Source of the DNA: Ascidiaceihabitans sp.
GTDB taxonomy: Bacteria > Pseudomonadota > Alphaproteobacteria > Rhodobacterales > Rhodobacteraceae
Length of the DNA stretch: 14,537 nucleotides
NCBI GenBank assembly: GCA_023301665.1
Contig: JALZUL010000050.1
Span: 1 to 14,537, forward strand
Reading direction: 5' to 3'
Shown here: positions 7,958-14,537 of the stretch, one piece after another
How positions within the stretch are numbered: position 1 is the stretch's first letter
Layout: each line of letters starts with the position of its first letter
Notes under the pieces: model-generated
What the model saw: only the letters and a program-made list of their open reading frames with translations
Database searches by the model: none
What the model was told of the DNA's origin: nothing
Program-made: the position numbers and the translations under genes

Positions 7958-8082
7958 AATGAACCTTTGGCACCCAGCCTTATCGCAATTCCAGTTAAAG
8001 AGCACAAACAACAAAGGTCAATCAGGGTTGCATCACGCTGTCCTAGAGCGGTATCCCCAATGAAACACAAAAAGGATACATT
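7958..8082. promoter_or_regulatory. Divergent hrcA/rph intergenic region
   Basis: These 125 bases must hold the start signals for hrcA-grpE (minus) and rph-rdgB-hemW (plus). For rph a weak pair, TTGCAT (8028-8033), 17 bases, GTATCC (8051-8056), is possible. GTATCC is also the left arm of an inverted repeat with GGATAC (8074-8079) that covers part of the rph ribosome-binding site AAAGGA (8071-8076). CCCCAA at 8055-8060 resembles a heat-shock sigma -10, but no matching -35 lies at the right distance. Confidence 0.45.
7993..8021 (-). promoter_or_regulatory. Predicted sigma70-type promoter of hrcA-grpE
   Basis: On the minus strand, TTGACC (plus 8016-8021) and TTAACT (plus 7993-7998) are separated by exactly 17 bases, the optimal housekeeping spacing. 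Transcription would start near 7986 and give a leader of about 30 bases with the hrcA ribosome-binding site at 7964-7968. The -35 matches 5 of 6 consensus bases and the -10 matches 4 of 6. This is a pattern match only. Confidence 0.5.
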
Positions 8083-8796
8083 ATGCGACCTTCAGGACGT
8101 GCTCTCGACCAAATGCGCGAAGTTTCTATTGAAACTGGCTTCACAAAACACGCTGAAGGGTCCGCCCTAATCAAAATGGGCGACACTCACGTTCTGTGCA
8201 CTGCAACTGTAGAGAGCCGCGTACCATCCTTTATCAAGGGCTCAGGCCTTGGTTGGGTCACAGCCGAATACGGAATGCTACCACGTGCCACCAACACACG
8301 GATGCGTCGCGAGGCAGCGGCTGGCAAACAAGGTGGTCGTACTGTTGAAATTCAACGCCTCATTGGTCGCTCTTTGCGCGCAGGCGTCGATCGCAGCGCT
8401 TTGGGCGAGCGCCAAATCACCGTCGACTGCGACGTATTGCAAGCGGACGGCGGGACACGTTGCGCATCGATCACTGGCGGTTGGATTGCTCTTCGTTTGG
8501 CTGTGAACAAACTGATGAAAGCCGGCGATGTTGTCAGTGATCCGCTGGTCGACCCTGTCGCGGCGGTCAGCTGTGGTATCTATGCAGGGCAACCTGTTCT
8601 TGATCTAGATTACCCAGAGGATTCAGAAGCTGGCGTTGATGGGAACTTTATCATGACAGGTTCGAAAAAATTGATCGAAGTCCAAATGAGCGCTGAAGGC
8701 TCAGTGTTTTCCCGTGATCAAATGAACCAACTTATGGATCTCGCTGAAAAGGGTGTAGGCGAATTGGTCGAAGCTGCGAAAGCCGTAACATCATGA
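8083..8796 (+). CDS. rph: Ribonuclease PH
   Basis: RNase PH is a phosphate-dependent 3'-to-5' exoribonuclease that trims tRNA precursors to their mature 3' ends and forms a hexameric ring. The 237 residues match the family from end to end. The phosphate-binding arginine R86 (GKQGGRTVE) and GGTR at 123-126 fall at the same numbers as in E. coli. MRPSGRALDQMREVSIETGF is the classical start and MTGS near the end of the core is also conserved. AAAGGA lies 6 bases before the ATG. The stop overlaps the rdgB start as ATGA, so the two are translationally coupled. rph leads the rph-rdgB-hemW unit and is divergent from hrcA. There is no sign of the C-terminal frameshift known from some E. coli K-12 strains. 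Confidence 0.98.
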   Translation: MRPSGRALDQMREVSIETGFTKHAEGSALIKMGDTHVLCTATVESRVPSFIKGSGLGWVTAEYGMLPRATNTRMRREAAAGKQGGRTVEIQRLIGRSLRAGVDRSALGERQITVDCDVLQADGGTRCASITGGWIALRLAVNKLMKAGDVVSDPLVDPVAAVSCGIYAGQPVLDLDYPEDSEAGVDGNFIMTGSKKLIEVQMSAEGSVFSRDQMNQLMDLAEKGVGELVEAAKAVTS

Positions 8797-9404
8797 CCCG
8801 CAAGTTCACCCAAGAGCGCCTATTGGTCGCAACACATAACGCTGGCAAGTTGAAGGAAATGGAACAGTTGTTCCAGCCGCTCGGGGTGAACGTAATTGGC
8901 GCGGCCGAGATGAAATTGGCCGAGCCGGAAGAGACCGAGACAACATTCGTTGGCAATGCTCGCATCAAGGCACATGCTGCCGTTAAGGCAACTGGTCTGC
9001 CTGCTCTTTCCGATGATTCAGGCATTGTCGTCGATGGGCTAGACGGCGCGCCTGGTGTTTACACCGCCGATTGGGCCGAAACACCCAATGGACGTGATTT
9101 TATTATGGCAATGACCAAAACACACAATCTATTGGAGGAACGGAACGCTCCTCATCCACGCACTGCCCGTTTTTGCTCGACCCTCGTTTTGGCTTGGCCG
9201 GATGGGCACGATGAGGTTTTTGAAGGTACCGTCGAAGGTACATTGATTTGGCCAATGCGTGGCAAACAGGGTCACGGCTATGATCCTATGTTCGTGCCCG
9301 TCGGTCATGACATAACGTTCGCCGAAATGGATGCTGCGACGAAAAACGGGATCAGTCACCGCGCCAATGCTTTTGAAAAACTGATCGCTGGTTGTTTTGG
9401 CTGA
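8793..9404 (+). CDS. rdgB: RdgB/HAM1 non-canonical purine NTP pyrophosphatase
   Basis: The enzyme hydrolyses ITP, dITP and XTP to monophosphates plus pyrophosphate, keeping deaminated purines out of DNA and RNA. Motifs seen in the 203 residues: ATHNAGKLKE at 13-22 (triphosphate binding), SDDSGIVVDGLDGAPGVY at 73-90 with D75 at the place of the essential E. coli D69, the base-binding GHGYDPMF segment, and SHR at 188-190. The start overlaps the rph stop by four bases and no strong ribosome-binding site is visible, so it relies on coupling to rph. The 3' end overlaps hemW by eight bases. Pairing of rph with rdgB is a common bacterial arrangement. Confidence 0.97.
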   Translation: MTRKFTQERLLVATHNAGKLKEMEQLFQPLGVNVIGAAEMKLAEPEETETTFVGNARIKAHAAVKATGLPALSDDSGIVVDGLDGAPGVYTADWAETPNGRDFIMAMTKTHNLLEERNAPHPRTARFCSTLVLAWPDGHDEVFEGTVEGTLIWPMRGKQGHGYDPMFVPVGHDITFAEMDAATKNGISHRANAFEKLIAGCFG

Positions 9405-10554
9405 GGATTGGGAAAATGGCGGCTTTGGCCTGTACATCCATTGGCCGTTTTGCGCTGCCAAATGTCCCTACTGCGACTTCAACAGCCATGTTTCACGCAG
9501 CATCGATCACAACGCATGGCGGGCTGGCTACCTCGCTGAACTAAAACGCGCCGCAGCCGAAACCAAGGGCCGCGTCCTGCGCAGTGTCTTTTTCGGTGGT
9601 GGTACCCCAAGCCTTATGGAGCCTGATGTTGTTGCTGACATCATGGCTGAGATCTATCGTCTCTGGCCAACGGCAAATGAGTTAGAAACAACCTTAGAGG
9701 CGAATCCAGGTTCTGTAGAGACTGGTAGGTTCAAGGCTTTTCGGCAAGCAGGGATCAACAGAATATCAATGGGCGTTCAGGCGCTGAATGACGATGATCT
9801 CCGCCGCCTTGGTCGTATTCATTCTGTCGCTGAAGCACGCACTGCTTTTGATGTTGCCCGAACCACCTTTGACCGTGTCAGCTTTGATCTGATCTACGGC
9901 AGACAAAACCAAACCCTCCAAGACTGGAAATCCGAATTGGGCGAAGCCCTGAACATGGCCATAGATCACCTTTCCCTTTATCAGCTCACTGTCGAACAAG
10001 GGACGGCTTTCGGTGATCGCTATAACGCAGGAAAGCTAAAGGGCCTCCCTGACGACGACTTAGGTGCCGATATGTACGAGGTGACCCAAGATCTCTGTGG
10101 TGCCGCTGGGATGCCGTCATATGAGGTATCAAACCATGCACGCGACGGGGCGCAGTCACGTCACAATTTGGTTTACTGGCGGTATGGTGATTATGTCGGT
10201 ATTGGACCCGGCGCTCATGGTCGTCTCACCCTAAACGGCAAGCGGACAGCGACTGAGTGCTTTAGCAACCCAAAACGTTGGCTTGACGGTGCGTTGACCG
10301 GTCAAACTGAAAAAACACGCGAGTCATTAGCATTGGACGACCAAGCAAGCGAATTGTTGTTGATGGGCCTTCGGTTGAAAGAAGGTGTCGACCCAAATCG
10401 CTTTTTACAGCTTTCAGGACGACACATCGATAAATCTGCAATTTCAGAGCTAGAAGAGCTCAATCTATTGAAATCCACAGAACAGCGAATTATCGTTTCT
10501 GATCAAGGGTTTATGGTACTGAACGGCGTTTTAAGGCGTCTCTTAGAAGCTTAA
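9397..10554 (+). CDS. hemW: Radical-SAM haem chaperone HemW
   Basis: HemW binds haem and a [4Fe-4S] cluster and is thought to deliver haem to target proteins; it is often mislabelled as an oxygen-independent coproporphyrinogen III oxidase. The cluster motif is C19-x3-C23-x2-C26 followed by Phe28 rather than the fourth cysteine of true HemN. GGGTPS is at 67-72, and the HemW-specific HNxxYW motif is present as HNLVYW at 256-261. Length is 385 residues. The frame opens only after a stop at 9382-9384, and the best start is TTG at 9397, giving MAEDWENGGFGLYIHWPF; CTG at 9388 is the only other option. No good ribosome-binding site precedes it, so translation likely depends on rdgB, which it overlaps by eight bases. 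The stop shares TTAA with parB. Confidence 0.95.
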   Translation: MAEDWENGGFGLYIHWPFCAAKCPYCDFNSHVSRSIDHNAWRAGYLAELKRAAAETKGRVLRSVFFGGGTPSLMEPDVVADIMAEIYRLWPTANELETTLEANPGSVETGRFKAFRQAGINRISMGVQALNDDDLRRLGRIHSVAEARTAFDVARTTFDRVSFDLIYGRQNQTLQDWKSELGEALNMAIDHLSLYQLTVEQGTAFGDRYNAGKLKGLPDDDLGADMYEVTQDLCGAAGMPSYEVSNHARDGAQSRHNLVYWRYGDYVGIGPGAHGRLTLNGKRTATECFSNPKRWLDGALTGQTEKTRESLALDDQASELLLMGLRLKEGVDPNRFLQLSGRHIDKSAISELEELNLLKSTEQRIIVSDQGFMVLNGVLRRLLEA

Positions 10555-11450
10555 GCTCCACCCAGCCTACGACAAAGTTCATCGAGCTCCTCGAGAGAGC
10601 CATATTTGATCATCATCTGCCCATCTTCCGAACCAGGTTTATGGTTCAGCACCACCTTCATTCCAAGACCCGCAGACAGGTCACCCTCAAGCGCTTTCGT
10701 ATCAGCATCTTTCGCCGGCTTGGATTCTCTACTCGTTTGTTGCGCAGAAGATAGACCACCAGCTGCTGAAGATTTTACCAGCGCCTCTGTGGCACGAACA
10801 CTCAGGCCTTCCTTAACGATTAACTTAGCCAATTCACTTGCGTTCTCGGCTGGTACAAGCGCACGCGCATGCCCCGATGAAAGAGTGCCATCGCGAACCA
10901 GCGCGACAACATCATCTGGCAAATTCAACAAGCGCAAAAGGTTCGCAATGTGGCTGCGGCTTTTGCCCAGAGCTTCGGCCATCTTCTCTTGAGTATGCCC
11001 AAACCGGTCCATTAACTGACGATAGCCCAACGCTTCCTCAATCGGGTTAAGGTCCGCACGTTGAATGTTCTCAATGATCGCAACTTCTAACACCTCGGCA
11101 TCAGAAAACTCACGAACAACGACAGGCAGTTCATGCAGGTTTGCCAACTGTGAAGCACGCCAACGACGTTCGCCCGCGACGATCTGAAAACGACCGTTAT
11201 CCATCAGACGAACGATGAGTGGCTGAATAACACCCTTTTCCTTGATGGATGCTGCGAGATCATCTAGATCCCCCTGCTCGAACCGTTTCCGCGGTTGATC
11301 CGGATTCGGCTCTATTTGTTCAATTGGTATACGTCGCTCTGCGGCAGGACCCGTTGAAGACTTTACCGGAGTCTCTGCCTCAGCCACATCTGCCATCAAC
11401 GCAGAAAGACCTCTACCAAGTCCACGTTTTTTGTCGTTACCCGAAGCCAT
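10551..11450 (-). CDS. parB: Chromosome partitioning protein ParB
   Basis: ParB binds parS, loads onto DNA as a CTP-dependent sliding clamp and, with ParA, moves the replication origins apart. The 299 residues show an N-terminal GLGRGLSALM (10-19), the segment thought to engage ParA. The CTPase motifs follow, GERRWRA at 93-99 and ENIQR at 127-131. The parS-reading helix-turn-helix is at about 153-175 (TQEKMAEALGKSRSHIANLL), then comes a linker rich in Ser, Ala and Lys (about 220-250) and a C-terminal dimerisation domain ending in LDELCRRLGGA. The gene lies 20 bases after parA and has an unusually complete ribosome-binding site. A perfect parS lies about 1.4 kb away in rsmG. The 3' end shares TTAA with hemW. 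Confidence 0.98.
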   Translation of the reverse strand: MASGNDKKRGLGRGLSALMADVAEAETPVKSSTGPAAERRIPIEQIEPNPDQPRKRFEQGDLDDLAASIKEKGVIQPLIVRLMDNGRFQIVAGERRWRASQLANLHELPVVVREFSDAEVLEVAIIENIQRADLNPIEEALGYRQLMDRFGHTQEKMAEALGKSRSHIANLLRLLNLPDDVVALVRDGTLSSGHARALVPAENASELAKLIVKEGLSVRATEALVKSSAAGGLSSAQQTSRESKPAKDADTKALEGDLSAGLGMKVVLNHKPGSEDGQMMIKYGSLEELDELCRRLGGA

Positions 11451-11458
11451 GACGAACC

Positions 11459-11465
11459 CCTCCTT
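11459..11465 (-). promoter_or_regulatory. Strong ribosome-binding site of parB
   Basis: On the minus strand AAGGAGG, a full match to the anti-Shine-Dalgarno core, stands 8 bases before the parB ATG in the 20-base gap after parA. It is the best such site in the operon and suggests that ParB is made in excess over ParA from the shared transcript. Confidence 0.75.
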
Positions 11466-11470
11466 GTTAA

Positions 11471-12271
11471 TTACAGATTATTTTTCTTGATCAGTTCTTG
11501 CGCCAATTCACGGTAAGCCACCGCACCTTTAGATGCAGTATCATACGTTAAGACCGGCATTGCAAAAGACGGCGCTTCGCTCAAACGCACATTGCGCGGG
11601 ATAACAGTTTCAAACACCAGTTCTTTTAAATTATCTCGCGCATCTTGCTCAACTTGCTGGGAAAGGTTGTTCCGCTTGTCATACATCGTCAACACAACAC
11701 CTTCGATCCGAAGATCTTTGTTCCCCAATTGGCGAACCTCCCGAATGGTCAACATCAGCTGAGACAAGCCTTCAAGTGCAAAGAATTCACTTTGTAGCGG
11801 AACCAATACGGAATGAGATGCAACCATTGCATTTACTGTCAGCAAATTCAGTGACGGAGGGCAATCAATTAAGATGAAATCAAATTCGAATTCATCCATT
11901 TTAGTTTGACGCAACGCATCATGTAAAAGGAAGCTACGCTTTTCATTCGAAATCAATTCCAAATCAGCTGAACTCAAATCAACAGTTGCCGGAATGATTG
12001 AAAGATCATCCACCGAGGAACCTTGAATAACATCCTTTAGATCAATGTCTTCAAGCAACAGTTCGTAAGTCGTAAACTCGCGATCTGCCAATTCAATTCC
12101 AAGGCCAGTGGAAGCATTACCTTGAGGGTCTAGGTCAACAACCAAAACCCGAAAACCAGTTTCTGCTAAAGCAGCAGCCAAGTTGATCGTTGTTGTTGTT
12201 TTTCCAACACCACCCTTTTGGTTCGCAACAGCAATAATCTTAGGCCCATAAGGGCGCGTCAGGTCAGACAC
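11471..12271 (-). CDS. parA: Chromosome partitioning ATPase ParA (Soj)
   Basis: ParA is the deviant Walker ATPase that, bound to ATP, forms dimers on the nucleoid and drives ParB-parS complexes apart. The start GTG at 12271 is chosen over TTG at 12277 because AGGA lies 8 bases before GTG but only 2 before TTG, and because (M)SDLTRPYGPKIIAVANQKGG is the family start. This gives 266 residues. The deviant P-loop is K19-GGVG-K24-TT with the signature Lys19; Walker A' DLDPQGN is at 46-52 with D46 and D48; Walker B LIDCPPS is at 134-140 with D136. The start region overlaps the rsmG stop by eight bases, and parB follows 20 bases downstream. Together with rsmG and mnmG this is the conserved near-origin operon, so a chromosomal rather than plasmid ParA is inferred. 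Confidence 0.97.
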   Translation of the reverse strand: MSDLTRPYGPKIIAVANQKGGVGKTTTTINLAAALAETGFRVLVVDLDPQGNASTGLGIELADREFTTYELLLEDIDLKDVIQGSSVDDLSIIPATVDLSSADLELISNEKRSFLLHDALRQTKMDEFEFDFILIDCPPSLNLLTVNAMVASHSVLVPLQSEFFALEGLSQLMLTIREVRQLGNKDLRIEGVVLTMYDKRNNLSQQVEQDARDNLKELVFETVIPRNVRLSEAPSFAMPVLTYDTASKGAVAYRELAQELIKKNNL

Positions 12272-12878
12272 GTACAATTTCCTCGATCTTTAAAATGGCT
12301 GCGCTTGGATTGGTTTTACTACTAAATTCTTCATAGCGAAAAGACCAGAATTCTTGGGCTTGTTCTATTTCTTTTTCCCAGGTCTCGCCCTTAGGAAATA
12401 GGCCAACGCCTCCCTTAGCGGCATGGTGCTCAAAAAAACCCAAGAGTCCATTCAAGTCAGTCAATGCTCTGGCAGATACAACGTTGGCTTTCAGCGGCGC
12501 TAGTTCTTCTATACGGGACGCGGAAACTTCAGCGTTTAGGCCGATTTCACGGATAGCAGTACGCAAGAACGCACACTTACGTTGATCGCTTTCAACCAAG
12601 TGAAATCTACGGTCAGGTGTAATTTCTTTAGCGAAAATAGCCAATATGATCGCCGGCATACCGCCGCCGCTCCCAAAGTCCGCCCAAAGCTCACCCTCTA
12701 TACCAATATCTTGTATTTGGGCAGAATCCCAAATGTGCCGATCCCAGATGCCAATCAAACTGGCTTTGGAAACCAAATTGATCTTTGGATTCCACTTTTC
12801 AATCAAATCGACGTAAATGGAAAGCCTCTCCAATGTTTCACGTGAAACATCTGTCGATAGCCAACTTGGTGGGTTCAT
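12264..12878 (-). CDS. rsmG: 16S rRNA (guanine-527-N7)-methyltransferase RsmG (GidB)
   Basis: RsmG transfers a methyl group from S-adenosylmethionine to N7 of G527 in 16S rRNA; loss of this gene gives low-level streptomycin resistance in several bacteria. The 204 residues contain WNPKINLVS at 29-37, DRHIWDS at 46-52, the SAM loop ADFGSGGGMPAI at 66-77, and VSARALTDL further on, all typical. The ATG overlaps the mnmG stop as ATGA. Upstream is only an A-rich stretch, so translation is probably coupled to mnmG. Codons 10-15 (DVSRET) double as a perfect parS site. The 3' end overlaps parA by eight bases. Family assignment is firm. Confidence 0.97.
   Translation of the reverse strand: MNPPSWLSTDVSRETLERLSIYVDLIEKWNPKINLVSKASLIGIWDRHIWDSAQIQDIGIEGELWADFGSGGGMPAIILAIFAKEITPDRRFHLVESDQRKCAFLRTAIREIGLNAEVSASRIEELAPLKANVVSARALTDLNGLLGFFEHHAAKGGVGLFPKGETWEKEIEQAQEFWSFRYEEFSSKTNPSAAILKIEEIVRV
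12280..12284 (-). promoter_or_regulatory. Ribosome-binding site that decides the parA start
   Basis: GAGGA on the minus strand, inside the last codons of rsmG, is 8 bases from GTG (12271-12269) and 2 bases from TTG (12277-12275). The spacing favours the GTG start. Confidence 0.65.
12834..12849. promoter_or_regulatory. parS: parS centromere site
   Basis: TGTTTCACGTGAAACA is an exact match to the bacterial parS consensus and a perfect 16-bp palindrome, extended by one more base pair to 18 bp at 12833-12850. It lies inside rsmG and is read there as Asp-Val-Ser-Arg-Glu-Thr (residues 10-15). The ParB encoded 1.4 kb away has the normal parS-binding helix-turn-helix. No second full site was seen in the window. 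Confidence 0.95.
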
Positions 12879-14537
12879 GCGGTTTTCTTTTCGTATTGTT
12901 TAATTTTCGCCAGCAATAACGCCAGCGCCGCCGGGGTCATACCATCAATACGGCCAGCTTGCCCCAGCGTCGATGGTCGTACCGCAATCAATTTAGCTTT
13001 CAACTCGTTCGATAAGCCGTCGATTGGTTGATAGTCGAAGGAAACAGGAATTCTATATGCTTCATCTTTCTCAATTCGTTCGATATCTCTTTGCTGTCTG
13101 GAAAGATAATTCGCATAAGTCGCTTCGCGCGCCAACTGGCGTTGAGTTTCTTTATCTAGTGAACTTAACTCAGGCATCATTGGCAAAAGATCTTCAAACT
13201 CAACGTTGGGAAAAGCCAAGATTTGATAAGCAGTCCGGCGCGTGCCGTCCTGACTTAGCTCTATTCCAGCTGTTTGAGCCTGTTTTGGCGTAAAAGTTTT
13301 TCCCTCAATCAAAGCATAGCCTTTCGTAAGGCGCTCCATCTTCGCTTCAAAAGCAATGCTTCGTTCCTCAGACACAGCACCTAACTTCTGCGCCAAGGGA
13401 GTAAGGCGTTGATCCGCGTTATCTGCTCTAAGAGACAATCTAAACTCCGCTCTCGACGTAAACATGCGATATGGCTCTGTCACCCCACGTGTCGTTAGAT
13501 CGTCAATCATGACGCCAATATAGCTCTCTGTTCGGCTAAAATATACTGGATCCCGCCCCAAAGCAGACACCGCCGCGTTAAAACCAGCAACCAATCCCTG
13601 AGCCGCCGCCTCTTCATACCCGGTAGTACCATTAATCTGCCCAGCAAGATAAAGGTTTCGAACTGTCGGGAGCGCCAAAGAAGAGTCCAAAACCCGGGGA
13701 TCAACATAATCATACTCAATCGCATAACCAGGTTGTAGAATTTTAACATCCTCTAACCCATAAATCGATTTTACGTAATCTTCCTGTACCGCTTCAGGTA
13801 AAGAGGTAGAAATGCCATTAGGGTAAACCGTGTGATCGTCTAAACCTTCGGGCTCAAGGAACACCAGATGTGAATCCTTCTCACCAAAACGAACAATCTT
13901 ATCTTCGATCGAAGGGCAATATCGGGGTCCAATCCCGTCAATATGGCCGCCATACATCGCTGATTTTTCGAGGTTTTCGCGGATAATATCATGTGTCTTT
14001 TCATTTGTATGAGTCATACCACATGAAATTTGCTTGGCACTTACCCCTTTCGACAAAAATGAGAATAATGCTGGATCCTCATCGCCATCTTGTTTCTCGA
14101 GCAAATCCCACTTGATCGTACGTCCATCCAGACGAGGTGGCGTTCCCGTTTTTAAACGCCCAAGGGGTAATTCGAATGAATCGATGCGCTCAGCAAGTTT
14201 AACCGACGCTTTGTCACCCATACGTCCGCCAGAATAAGAAAGATCGCCAATATGGATGACACCACGTAGAAACGTACCTGTCGTCAAAATAACCCGCTTG
14301 GCCTTTATCTCTGTTCCGTCCGCTAACCGTACTCCGACGACGCTATCGCCATCCATGATGAAATCTGTGACCTCACCAACTATAATCGATAAATTTTCAC
14401 GCTTTTCTGTCTCTCGCAGCATCGACTGTTGATAGATCTTTCGGTCTGCTTGCGTTCTCGGCCCTTGGACTGCAGGTCCCTTTTTTCGGTTAAGGAGCCG
14501 AAATTGAATGCCAGCTAGATCTGCAACACGCCCCATC
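12875..14537 (-). CDS. mnmG: tRNA uridine-5-carboxymethylaminomethyl modification enzyme MnmG (GidA), 5' end missing
   Basis: MnmG is an FAD-dependent enzyme that with MnmE installs the carboxymethylaminomethyl group on U34 of certain tRNAs, supporting accurate decoding. About 553 residues are visible. The first visible Met (MGRVADLAGIQFRLLN) is not the start: by comparison with E. coli, where the equivalent Met is residue 70, about 70 residues including the GGGHAG FAD loop lie beyond the window edge. Conserved parts seen are KGPAVQGPRTQADR, TGTFLRGVIHIG, SGGRMGDKAS, RLKTGTPPRLDGRTI, the second FAD segment LYLAGQINGTTGYEEAAAQG, and SRAEFRLSLRADNAD. The C-terminal helical MnmE/tRNA-binding domain ends normally. 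rsmG follows with a four-base overlap. Confidence 0.97.
   Translation of the reverse strand, partial: MGRVADLAGIQFRLLNRKKGPAVQGPRTQADRKIYQQSMLRETEKRENLSIIVGEVTDFIMDGDSVVGVRLADGTEIKAKRVILTTGTFLRGVIHIGDLSYSGGRMGDKASVKLAERIDSFELPLGRLKTGTPPRLDGRTIKWDLLEKQDGDEDPALFSFLSKGVSAKQISCGMTHTNEKTHDIIRENLEKSAMYGGHIDGIGPRYCPSIEDKIVRFGEKDSHLVFLEPEGLDDHTVYPNGISTSLPEAVQEDYVKSIYGLEDVKILQPGYAIEYDYVDPRVLDSSLALPTVRNLYLAGQINGTTGYEEAAAQGLVAGFNAAVSALGRDPVYFSRTESYIGVMIDDLTTRGVTEPYRMFTSRAEFRLSLRADNADQRLTPLAQKLGAVSEERSIAFEAKMERLTKGYALIEGKTFTPKQAQTAGIELSQDGTRRTAYQILAFPNVEFEDLLPMMPELSSLDKETQRQLAREATYANYLSRQQRDIERIEKDEAYRIPVSFDYQPIDGLSNELKAKLIAVRPSTLGQAGRIDGMTPAALALLLAKIKQYEKKTA

Noticed and set aside
7958..8014. Longer hrcA start at 8014
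   Set aside because: The extra 19 residues are not HrcA-like and the region contains the predicted promoter; the ATG at 7957 has a well-placed AAAGG.
8051..8064. Heat-shock sigma promoter (CCCCAATGA) before rph
   Set aside because: No CTTGAA-like -35 lies at 13-17 bases, so the match is limited to the -10 side.
9489..9504. TGTTTCACG half of a parS site in hemW
   Set aside because: The left nine bases match but the right half shares only one base with the consensus.
9416..9544. 42-codon ORF with an upstream GAGGA, out of frame in hemW
   Set aside because: It lies wholly inside hemW, its product has no recognisable features, and short overlapping ORFs of this size are common by chance.
14534..14536. 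ATG at the right edge as the mnmG start
   Set aside because: The following residues match the interior of MnmG after the FAD loop, so this Met is internal and the gene continues past the window.

Overview
The window reads as core chromosome of an alphaproteobacterium, most likely Rhodobacterales (Roseobacter group). The basis is protein sequence style (MutS opening MTVTPMMAQYL, a MaeB malic enzyme with a phosphotransacetylase-like tail, ParA opening SDLTRPYGPKIIAVANQKGG) and the gene neighbourhoods mnmG-rsmG-parA-parB and hrcA-grpE. Base composition looks roughly balanced, lower than in many high-GC relatives; this is a visual impression and was not computed. The mnmG-rsmG-parAB block plus a perfect parS site suggests a position near the chromosome origin. 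No mobile element, phage gene, CRISPR array, tRNA or rRNA was seen.

Layout, left to right. The 3' end of msrA (+) meets rbsK (-) tail to tail. maeB and rbsK form a tightly coupled two-gene unit on the minus strand. A 142-bp divergent region separates maeB from mutS (+) and carries several copies of a TTTTGTCC-type motif. mutS converges on grpE, with a GC-rich hairpin at the mutS stop. hrcA-grpE (-) is a heat-shock operon. It diverges across 125 bp from rph-rdgB-hemW (+), three genes that overlap one another. hemW then converges on mnmG-rsmG-parA-parB (-), whose members overlap or lie 20 bp apart. mnmG runs off the right edge.

How the genes fit together. mnmG modifies the tRNA wobble uridine and rsmG methylates 16S rRNA. 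parA and parB form the chromosome segregation machinery, and ParB's loading site parS lies inside the first codons of rsmG. rph trims tRNA 3' ends, rdgB removes non-canonical purine nucleotides, and hemW is a radical-SAM haem chaperone. hrcA/grpE handle heat-shock repression and DnaK nucleotide exchange. mutS performs mismatch repair, maeB decarboxylates malate, and rbsK is a ribokinase-family sugar kinase. msrA repairs oxidised methionine.

I found no undescribed multi-gene system. The points most worth a second look are the dual-purpose parS/coding sequence in rsmG, the competing hairpins over the mutS ribosome-binding site, a smaller inverted repeat over the rph ribosome-binding site, and two unrelated convergent gene pairs that both share a TTAA as their two stop codons. 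Four track-style starts were revised on ribosome-binding-site and family grounds: mutS, hrcA and parA were moved downstream, and the apparent start of mnmG was treated as internal.
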